Origin: Fibrobacter sp. UBA4373
GTDB taxonomy: Bacteria; Fibrobacterota; Fibrobacteria; Fibrobacterales; Fibrobacteraceae
Assembly (NCBI GenBank): GCA_002390045.1
Contig: DGSB01000043.1
Span: 1-19,696 of the forward strand
Length of the DNA stretch: 19,696 nt
Reading direction: 5' to 3'
Part shown: positions 14,403 through 19,696 of the stretch, in pieces
Layout of the letters: every line of letters begins with the position of its first letter
Position numbering within the stretch: the first letter of the stretch is position 1
The notes under the pieces: model-generated
What the model saw: the letters and a program-made list of their open reading frames with translations, nothing else
Database searches by the model: none
What the model was told of the DNA's origin: nothing
Program-made: the position numbers and the translations under genes

Positions 14403-14770
14403 TAGAGCACCTCGGGTGCGAGAGAGATAATCTTTGTGAAATTGTGGTCACGAAGTTCGCGAGCCACAGGTCCAAAGATACGGGTTCCACGGGGTTCGCC
14501 GTCTTTCGTAATGAGGACGACAGCGTTGTCGGAGAAACGGATGAGAGATCCGTCCTTGCGACTGATTTCCTTGCGTGTACGGACCACGACAGCATCTGCG
14601 ACAGAGCCTTTCTTCACCTTGCTCTGGGGGATAGCGTCCTTGACAGCTACCTTGATGACGTCACCGATGCTTGCATAGCGTCGGTTAGATCCACCCAAAA
14701 CTCGGATGCAGGCGACTTCCTTCGCACCGCTGTTATCGGCCACGACCAGTCTTGTTTCTTCTTGAATCAT
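14402..14770 (-). CDS. rplN: Large ribosomal subunit protein L14 (uL14)
   Basis: L14, a large-subunit protein forming intersubunit bridge contacts, 122 residues, the standard length. It starts MIQEETRLVVADNSGAKEVA and carries the signature EPRGTRIFGPVARELRD. It begins 24 nt after rpsQ, one of the two widest gaps in the operon, with no promoter evident in the gap. Confidence 0.98.
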   Translation of the reverse strand: MIQEETRLVVADNSGAKEVACIRVLGGSNRRYASIGDVIKVAVKDAIPQSKVKKGSVADAVVVRTRKEISRKDGSLIRFSDNAVVLITKDGEPRGTRIFGPVARELRDHNFTKIISLAPEVL

Positions 14771-14794
14771 ATTATTCGCCTTACTCCAGAAGGA

Positions 14795-15049
14795 TTACTT
14801 CTTCTTAGCCACAATTCGAACCAAGCGCCAGCGCTTCGTTGCGGAAAGGGGACGGGTTTCCATAATTTCCACGGTATCGCCCACTTCGGCTTCATTCTTT
14901 TCGTCATGAGCCTTGAACTTAGACGTGGATTTCATGATCTTGTTGTAAATCGGGTGACGCTTGCGGTCTTCAACCACAACCGTGATCGTCTTGTCCATAG
15001 CGCTAGACGAAACGACACCCTGTCTCACTTTACGAGAGTTTCTATCCAT
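14795..15049 (-). CDS. rpsQ: Small ribosomal subunit protein S17 (uS17)
   Basis: S17, an OB-fold protein binding 16S rRNA early in 30S assembly, 84 residues. It starts MDRNSRKVRQGVVSSSAMDK and has the family signature GDTVEIMETRPLSATKRWRL ending in a Lys-rich tail. It follows rpmC by 17 nt. Confidence 0.98.
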   Translation of the reverse strand: MDRNSRKVRQGVVSSSAMDKTITVVVEDRKRHPIYNKIMKSTSKFKAHDEKNEAEVGDTVEIMETRPLSATKRWRLVRIVAKKK

Positions 15050-15066
15050 TTTTTGCTCCTGCCGGC

Positions 15067-15261
15067 TTAAGCCTTGGCCCTTTCGGTAAGAATGGTCTTG
15101 ACGCGTGCGATGTCCTTACGGATAGCGCGTGCCGTCACAGGCTTCTCTACACTGTTGCCAGTCTTAGCAGAGAACCGGTTGTTGAACAAGTCGAGGTTGA
15201 GCTGGGAGAGCTTTTCCTTAAGCTGTTCGGTGCTCAATTCTTTGAGTTCGCGTGCTTTCAT
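15067..15261 (-). CDS. rpmC: Large ribosomal subunit protein L29 (uL29)
   Basis: L29, a small helical-hairpin protein near the tunnel exit that contributes to the trigger factor and SRP docking site, 64 residues. It starts MKARELKELSTEQLKEKLSQ and has NRFSAKTGNSVEKP followed by RAIRKDIARVKTIL. The ATG overlaps the rplP stop by one base (TAATG). Confidence 0.97.
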   Translation of the reverse strand: MKARELKELSTEQLKEKLSQLNLDLFNNRFSAKTGNSVEKPVTARAIRKDIARVKTILTERAKA

Positions 15262-15674
15262 TAGATTTCCGAAGCCTCCACGATTTTAACTTTGATCGGC
15301 AACTTCTGTGCAGCATCACGGAGAGCCTTGAAAGCGAGATCGCGATCAACGCCGTCCATTTCGAACATGATGCGGCCCGGGAGAACCACTGCTGCCCAGA
15401 ATTCAACTGCGCCCTTACCCTTACCCATACGGGCTTCGGCAGGGTGACGAGTGACCGGCTTGCTCGGGAAGATGCGGATCCAGACGTGACCACCACGCTT
15501 GATGGTACGAGTCATCGTAATACGAGCGGCTTCGATCTGACGTGCAGTGATCCAGCACTTTTCAAGAGCCTGCATACCGTACACGCCGAAAGCAAGGGTG
15601 TCACCGCTAGTGGCGCGTCCCTTCATGCGACGTTTCTGTTCTTTGCGGAACTTAGTTCTTTTAGGACTCAGCAT
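15261..15674 (-). CDS. rplP: Large ribosomal subunit protein L16 (uL16)
   Basis: L16, a late-assembling protein near the A-site tRNA and the peptidyl transferase centre, 137 residues. It starts MLSPKRTKFRKEQKRRMKGR and has TRTIKRGGHVWIRIFPSKPV and the conserved ARMGKGKGAVEFWAAVV. It begins 2 nt after rpsC. Confidence 0.98.
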   Translation of the reverse strand: MLSPKRTKFRKEQKRRMKGRATSGDTLAFGVYGMQALEKCWITARQIEAARITMTRTIKRGGHVWIRIFPSKPVTRHPAEARMGKGKGAVEFWAAVVLPGRIMFEMDGVDRDLAFKALRDAAQKLPIKVKIVEASEI

Positions 15675-15676
15675 AA

Positions 15677-16342
15677 TTACTTCTCTCTCTTCGGTTCAGA
15701 CGAAAAGACGTCCTTACCAATTTTTTCGCCGTGCATGATCCAGACCTTGATACCGACAGAACCGTAAACGGTCTTAGCGGTAGCAGTTGCATAATCGATG
15801 TCAGCACGAAGGGTGTGCAGAGGTACGCGACCTTCAGCATACTTTTCAACGCGAGCGATTTCAGCACCACCGAGACGGCCACCGCACTGAATCTTCACGC
15901 CTTCGACGCCCATGCGCATTGCGCTCTGCATCGCACGCTTCATCGCGCGACGGAAGGAAACACGCTTTTCAAGTTGACGAGCAATGTTTTCGGCAACGAG
16001 TTTCGCATCAGCTTCCGGACGCTTGATTTCGTGGACGCTAATATAGATTTCTTTGCCGGTAAGATATTGGAGTTCGCTCTTCAAACGTTCCAATTCTTCG
16101 CCCTTTTTACCAATCACGACACCCGGACGGGCGGTGAAGAGGTTCACATTCACCTTTTTGACGGTGCGTTCGATGCCAACCTTAGCAAGAGAGGCATGTT
16201 CGAAGCGCTTCATCAAGTAGCGACGAAGGACGATGTCTTCATAAAGGAAGTCTGCGAACTTATCGCTTTCGGCATACCACTTGGACTGCCAGTCGTCGAT
16301 GACGCCGAGACGAAGACCATACGGATGAGATTTCTGACCCAT
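15677..16342 (-). CDS. rpsC: Small ribosomal subunit protein S3 (uS3)
   Basis: S3 lines the mRNA entry channel of the 30S head; 221 residues. It starts MGQKSHPYGLRLGVIDDWQS. The type II KH domain is clear, with the GXXG loop GKKG at 78-81 within RPGVVIGKKGEELERLK. The C-terminal domain includes GRLGGAEIARVEKYAEGRVP. GGAG upstream of the ATG overlaps the rplV stop region, indicating coupling. Confidence 0.98.
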   Translation of the reverse strand: MGQKSHPYGLRLGVIDDWQSKWYAESDKFADFLYEDIVLRRYLMKRFEHASLAKVGIERTVKKVNVNLFTARPGVVIGKKGEELERLKSELQYLTGKEIYISVHEIKRPEADAKLVAENIARQLEKRVSFRRAMKRAMQSAMRMGVEGVKIQCGGRLGGAEIARVEKYAEGRVPLHTLRADIDYATATAKTVYGSVGIKVWIMHGEKIGKDVFSSEPKREK

Positions 16343-16345
16343 AGT

Positions 16346-16702
16346 TTACTCCTTATCAGCGTTGTCAGCAACAACGACGGTCAAGTGGGACAAAGGCTTA
16401 GCGATACGGTCTGCGCTACCATGGGAACGCGGACGCATACGCTTCATAATCGTAGCACCATCAGCATAGATGGAATCGATCTTGAGTTCTTCCGTAGTGA
16501 CGGCACCCGGAGCCTTCTGCTTGAAGTTTGCAACAGCAGACTTCAAAGCGTTTTCGACGATCGGAGCACCCTTCTTCTTGTTGCGAAGAACGGAGAGAAT
16601 TGCGAAAGCCTGATCAACAGACTTGCCACGAACCAAATCCGCAACCAAACGGAGCTTGAGCACACCGTAGCGGATATTCTTTACTTTTGCTGTAGCTTTC
16701 AT
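16346..16702 (-). CDS. rplV: Large ribosomal subunit protein L22 (uL22)
   Basis: L22 lines the nascent-peptide tunnel; 118 residues. It starts MKATAKVKNIRYGVLKLRLV. The extended beta-hairpin that reaches into the tunnel corresponds to about residues 78-95, and the signature ending MKRMRPRSHGSADRIAKPLS is present. The ATG overlaps the rpsS stop by one base (TAATG). No deletion or insertion in the hairpin loop of the macrolide-resistance type is apparent by eye. Confidence 0.97.
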   Translation of the reverse strand: MKATAKVKNIRYGVLKLRLVADLVRGKSVDQAFAILSVLRNKKKGAPIVENALKSAVANFKQKAPGAVTTEELKIDSIYADGATIMKRMRPRSHGSADRIAKPLSHLTVVVADNADKE

Positions 16703-16983
16703 TACTTGGCTCCTCCTGCAGTTTCAACCTTACGGTGACCGCGGAAGGTACGGGTCGGAGAGAATTCACCGAGCTTGTGACCAACCATGTTTTCCGTAAC
16801 ATAAACCGGAATGAACTGCTTGCCGTTGTACACAGCGAAAGTCAAACCGACCATGTCAGGAATGATGGTAGAACGACGGGACCAGGTCTTGATGGGCTGC
16901 TTCTTGTCGGAGCTGTTCATCGCCTTGGTCTTAACCAAAACGTGGGAATCCACGAAAGCACCTTTCTTAAGGGATCTCGACAT
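16702..16983 (-). CDS. rpsS: Small ribosomal subunit protein S19 (uS19)
   Basis: S19 of the 30S head, forming a complex with S13 near the A-site finger bridge, 93 residues. It starts MSRSLKKGAFVDSHVLVKTK and has TWSRRSTIIPDMVGLTFAVY and VTENMVGHKLGEFSPTRTFR. It begins 3 nt after the rplB stop. Confidence 0.98.
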   Translation of the reverse strand: MSRSLKKGAFVDSHVLVKTKAMNSSDKKQPIKTWSRRSTIIPDMVGLTFAVYNGKQFIPVYVTENMVGHKLGEFSPTRTFRGHRKVETAGGAK

Positions 16984-16986
16984 AGC

Positions 16987-17820
16987 TTATGCCCTCTTCT
17001 TCTGGCGACGACGCACGATGTAGTGGTCAGTACGCTTGTTGTTACGAGTTTTCTTACCCTTGGCCGGCTTGCCCCACGGAGAAACCGGGTGACGACCACC
17101 GGAGGTTCGACCTTCACCACCACCGAGCGGGTGGTCGACCGGGTTCATCACGACACCACGGACGGACGGACGAATACCGAGCCAGCGGGAACGACCTGCA
17201 GAACCCGAAGATTCATTCATGTGATCGATGTTGGAAACCTGACCCACTGTTGCGAGAGCATCTTCCGGGATGTAGCGGATTTCGCCACTCGGGAGACGGA
17301 CCTGGCAGAGCTTGCCATCCTTAGCAATCAGTTCCGCACCAGCACCGGCGGATCGAGCAATCTGAGCGCCCTTGCCCGGAATCATTTCGACGTTGTGAAT
17401 CGTTGCGTTGAGCGGAATGTCCTTCAGCGGAAGAGCATTACCGACGCGGTATTCAGCACCGACACCGGAGTTAAGAACGTCACCGACCTTGATGCCAGCC
17501 GGAGCAATGATGTACTGACGCTTGCCGTCTGCGTACTTCACGAGAGCGATGCGAGCAGAACGGTTCGGATCGTATTCAATCGTTTCGACTGTGCACGGAA
17601 TGCCAGCGCGATTACGCTTGAAGTCAATAATACGGTAAGCCTTCTTGTGGCCACCACCGCGGCGACGAGAGGTGATTTCACCCACGTTGCTACGGCCAGA
17701 GCTGCGCTTCTTGCCAACGGTAAGAGGCTTGTACGGCTTGTCAGCAGTGATTTCCTTCTTATCGTTCAGCTGCTTGTAACGCAGAGTCGGGGTAAGAGGT
17801 CTATAGCTTTTCAGACCCAT
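16987..17820 (-). CDS. rplB: Large ribosomal subunit protein L2 (uL2)
   Basis: L2, one of the most conserved large-subunit proteins, needed for subunit joining and peptidyl transferase centre assembly; 277 residues. It starts MGLKSYRPLTPTLRYKQLND. The conserved loop VVMNPVDHPLGGGEGRTSGG contains His230, matching E. coli His229. The basic C-terminus ends VRRRQKKRA. It begins 2 nt after rplW. Confidence 0.99.
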   Translation of the reverse strand: MGLKSYRPLTPTLRYKQLNDKKEITADKPYKPLTVGKKRSSGRSNVGEITSRRRGGGHKKAYRIIDFKRNRAGIPCTVETIEYDPNRSARIALVKYADGKRQYIIAPAGIKVGDVLNSGVGAEYRVGNALPLKDIPLNATIHNVEMIPGKGAQIARSAGAGAELIAKDGKLCQVRLPSGEIRYIPEDALATVGQVSNIDHMNESSGSAGRSRWLGIRPSVRGVVMNPVDHPLGGGEGRTSGGRHPVSPWGKPAKGKKTRNNKRTDHYIVRRRQKKRA

Positions 17821-17822
17821 AG

Positions 17823-18125
17823 TTACACTCCTTCAAACTCGGCAATCTTGTTGCCAGCCTTCAATGTGATGTAAGCCTTCTTCCAGTTGGACTTCTTGCC
17901 TACAGCCATGCGTACACGTTTCATCTTGCCACGGTTGATCAAGGTATTCACGGAATCGACCTTCACGCCAAAGCGGGATTCGATAGCGTTCTTGATTTCC
18001 TGCTTGGTAGCATCAAGACCGACCTTGAAAACATACTGATGGACACCCGTGCGCGGGTTAACCATATTCTTGGAAGAACTTTCAGTGATGTGCGGTTCTT
18101 TCAGAATTTCGTGGAGTTCTTTCAT
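17823..18125 (-). CDS. rplW: Large ribosomal subunit protein L23 (uL23)
   Basis: L23 sits at the tunnel exit and is the main docking site of trigger factor, whose gene is at the left end of this window; 100 residues. It starts MKELHEILKEPHITESSSKN and has the RNA-binding stretch VDSVNTLINRGKMKRVRMAV. Its ATG overlaps the rplD TGA stop by four bases (ATGA), indicating coupling. Confidence 0.97.
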   Translation of the reverse strand: MKELHEILKEPHITESSSKNMVNPRTGVHQYVFKVGLDATKQEIKNAIESRFGVKVDSVNTLINRGKMKRVRMAVGKKSNWKKAYITLKAGNKIAEFEGV

Positions 18126-18745
18126 CTGGAACCTCCAGTGAGTTCACCCAGAGCTTCCTGGGAGATCGCGATATTGTTTGCACGAACGAGATCATAAGTG
18201 TTCACGTCCTGCACGCGAGCCGTACGAACCCAAGGAACGTTGGCAGAGGAGAGACGGAGATTCTTATCGTTCGAGCCGACGAGGAAGAGCGCGTTGCGCT
18301 GTTCGAGGCCAGCCTTCTTAACCACAGAGAGGAAGTCCTTGGTCTTCGGAGTTTCGAAAGAGAGGCTTTCGAACACGAGGATCTTGCCTTCCTGAGCCTT
18401 ATCGGAAAGGGCAGAGTGGAAAGCGAGACGCTTCACCTTCTTGTTCACCTTTTCGAAGTAGTCGTGGGACTTCGGACCATGAGCCTTGTTACCACGAACC
18501 CAAACTGCGGAAGTGTTCTGACCAGCGCGAGCGCGACCGGTACCCTTCTGCTTCCACGGCTTTGTCGTACCACCGCTGACCTGAGAGCGAGTCTTGGTCT
18601 GAGCAGTGCCCTGACGACGGTTGTTGAGGATTGCCTTGATATGCAAGTAAATGCAAACCTTGTTAACCTCAGTATCGAAAACCGCTGGGAGATCGATTTC
18701 GTTCTTAAATTCGCCGCTAGCGGCGTAGAGCTTTGCCTTTGCCAT
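18122..18745 (-). CDS. rplD: Large ribosomal subunit protein L4 (uL4)
   Basis: L4 of the tunnel wall; 207 residues. The tunnel-lining extended loop is recognisable as SQVSGGTTKPWKQKGTGRAR. It begins at the base shared with the rplC stop (TAATG). In gamma-proteobacteria L4 also represses the S10 operon through the leader upstream of rpsJ. Here rpsJ follows an upstream gene closely, so that leader appears absent. Confidence 0.98.
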   Translation of the reverse strand: MAKAKLYAASGEFKNEIDLPAVFDTEVNKVCIYLHIKAILNNRRQGTAQTKTRSQVSGGTTKPWKQKGTGRARAGQNTSAVWVRGNKAHGPKSHDYFEKVNKKVKRLAFHSALSDKAQEGKILVFESLSFETPKTKDFLSVVKKAGLEQRNALFLVGSNDKNLRLSSANVPWVRTARVQDVNTYDLVRANNIAISQEALGELTGGSR

Positions 18746-19362
18746 TAGCCTTTCCTCACCACGATGACTCCATTCTTCGGGCCCGGAACAGCACCGCGAA
18801 CAAAGATCAAATTGCGTTCACCGTCAACCTTAACAACCTGGAGGTGCTTGACAGTGACCTTCTTGTTACCATACTGACCAGCCATCTTCTTACCCGGGAA
18901 AACACGACCCGGATAGGAGTGAGCAGAAAGGCCACCCGGTTCACGAATGTTGTGAGTACCGTGACCACGCGGACCCGTATGGAAGCCATGACGCTTCACA
19001 GTACCGGAGAAGCCGTGACCCTTGGAAATACCAGAGACGTCAACGAGCTTAGCGTCTGCGAAATCAGCAGCACCGAATTCCTTACCAATCGGCCAGTCTT
19101 CGAGGTTTTCCACATCGAATTCTGCGAGGTAACCACGGACATCGAGGTTAGCCTTCTTGAAGTGACCGATCGTAGCCTTATCAGCGCGACTTTCCTTGAC
19201 GAGGCCAAAACCGACCTGAATCGCGGTATAGCCATCTTTTTCTTCAGTCTTGTGGCAAACGACCACGCACGGACCGGCTTCGAGAACCGTTACAGGAACG
19301 CATTCGCCCTGTTCCGTGAACACCTGGGTCATTCCCAATTTTTTTGCGAGAATACCGTTCAT
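18745..19362 (-). CDS. rplC: Large ribosomal subunit protein L3 (uL3)
   Basis: L3, an assembly-initiator protein whose loop approaches the peptidyl transferase centre; 205 residues. It starts MNGILAKKLGMTQVFTEQGE and has GHGFSGTVKRHGFHTGPRGH and YPGRVFPGKKMAGQYGNKKV. The loop before YPG reads GGLSAHS in place of the GSIGQNQ of E. coli, so the Gln methylated there by PrmB is not conserved, as is true of many phyla. It starts 5 nt after rpsJ. Confidence 0.98.
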   Translation of the reverse strand: MNGILAKKLGMTQVFTEQGECVPVTVLEAGPCVVVCHKTEEKDGYTAIQVGFGLVKESRADKATIGHFKKANLDVRGYLAEFDVENLEDWPIGKEFGAADFADAKLVDVSGISKGHGFSGTVKRHGFHTGPRGHGTHNIREPGGLSAHSYPGRVFPGKKMAGQYGNKKVTVKHLQVVKVDGERNLIFVRGAVPGPKNGVIVVRKG

Positions 19363-19367
19363 TTGTA

Positions 19368-19676
19368 TTACACCTTAATTTCGACTTCGACACCTGCCGG
19401 CAATTCCAACTTCATCAGGGAATCAACGGTCTGCGGAGTAGCGTCCAGAATGTCAATCAAGCGTTTGTGGGTACGAGATTCGAACTGTTCACGGGACGCC
19501 TTATCGACGTGCGGAGAGCGAAGAACCGTGTACTTCTGAATCTTGGTCGGGAGAGGGATCGGACCCGCGATGCGGGCTCCCGTGTTCTTTGCCGTATTTA
19601 CGATGTCTTGAGCGGAACGATCAATCATACGATGATCGAACGACTTCAAGCAAATACGAATGCGTTCACCAGCCAT
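19368..19676 (-). CDS. rpsJ: Small ribosomal subunit protein S10 (uS10, NusE)
   Basis: S10 of the 30S head, also the NusE partner of NusB and NusG in antitermination; 102 residues. It has IRICLKSFDHRMIDRSAQDI and PLPTKIQKYTVLRSPHVDK followed by SREQFESRTHKRLIDI. It is the first gene of the S10 block. AAGGA, immediately after the stop codon of an upstream open frame, lies 7 nt before the ATG. Confidence 0.98.
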   Translation of the reverse strand: MAGERIRICLKSFDHRMIDRSAQDIVNTAKNTGARIAGPIPLPTKIQKYTVLRSPHVDKASREQFESRTHKRLIDILDATPQTVDSLMKLELPAGVEVEIKV

Positions 19677-19685
19677 TGTTATTCC

Positions 19686-19696
19686 TTACTTGATGA
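19686..19696 (-). CDS. Last codons of an upstream gene (possibly tuf)
   Basis: Only ATC-AAG-TAA and two preceding bases are inside the window, read as Ile-Lys-stop, 9 nt before the rpsJ ATG. An Ile-Lys ending and this position are compatible with elongation factor Tu, which precedes the S10 genes in many bacteria where the str and S10 operons are joined. Three codons cannot prove this, and the frame itself is assumed. Confidence 0.3.

Noticed and set aside
16735..17874. A 379-codon plus-strand open frame opposite rpsS and rplB
   Set aside because: Thr/Arg-rich translation typical of the complement of ribosomal genes; no protein-like hydrophobic pattern or domain.

Overview
The window is a bacterial chromosome segment dominated by one very long ribosomal-protein operon on the minus strand. 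Reading in the direction of transcription (right to left), 28 genes from rpsJ (19676) to rplQ (6856) follow the S10, spc and alpha operon order with no gap over 24 nt: rpsJ-rplC-rplD-rplW-rplB-rpsS-rplV-rpsC-rplP-rpmC-rpsQ-rplN-rplX-rplE-rpsN-rpsH-rplF-rplR-rpsE-rpmD-rplO-secY-infA-rpmJ-rpsM-rpsK-rpoA-rplQ. A GC-rich hairpin with a T-tract (about 6809-6835) ends it. The last bases of the window are a stop codon preceded by Ile-Lys, probably the end of a gene such as tuf just upstream of rpsJ.

Left of the terminator lies a block of envelope-polysaccharide genes. Four are on the minus strand and tightly coupled: a Wza-like export protein with SLBB domains (6758-5574), a Wzz-like chain-length regulator (5593-4364), a Wzy-like polymerase (4364-3084) and an acyltransferase-3 family membrane protein (3087-2179). 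A Wzx/MOP-type flippase (963-2204) runs the other way and its 3' end overlaps the acyltransferase by 26 bp. Together they cover flipping, polymerisation, length control, export and O-acylation of a lipid-linked glycan. No glycosyltransferase, initiating phosphoglycosyltransferase or tyrosine kinase is present, so the repeat unit must be built from genes elsewhere.

At the far left, on the minus strand, are a tRNA-Leu (anticodon UAG, 784-705) and the 5' half of tig (trigger factor, 664 to the window edge). The only sizeable stretch without a gene is 785-962 (178 bp), between the divergent tRNA and flippase. It holds a weak promoter candidate for the tRNA and nothing else I can identify.

Organism: a diderm bacterium is implied by the Wza-like and Wzz-like proteins. 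An alpha operon without rpsD, secY joined directly to infA without adk or map, zinc-type S14 and L36, and the general protein flavour suggest the Fibrobacterota (Fibrobacter or a relative). That is recognition by eye and not decisive. Ribosomal genes favour AAG for Lys and GGT/GGC for Gly, while the polysaccharide genes use more AAA and GGA/GGG; this fits a difference in expression level and is not by itself evidence of transfer.

I do not see a clearly new biological system. The points most worth a second look are the partial polysaccharide assembly module, the low-complexity tails on S11 and L17, the non-ATG starts of rpsE, rpsK and infA, the missing rpsD, and an acceptor-stem mismatch in the tRNA.
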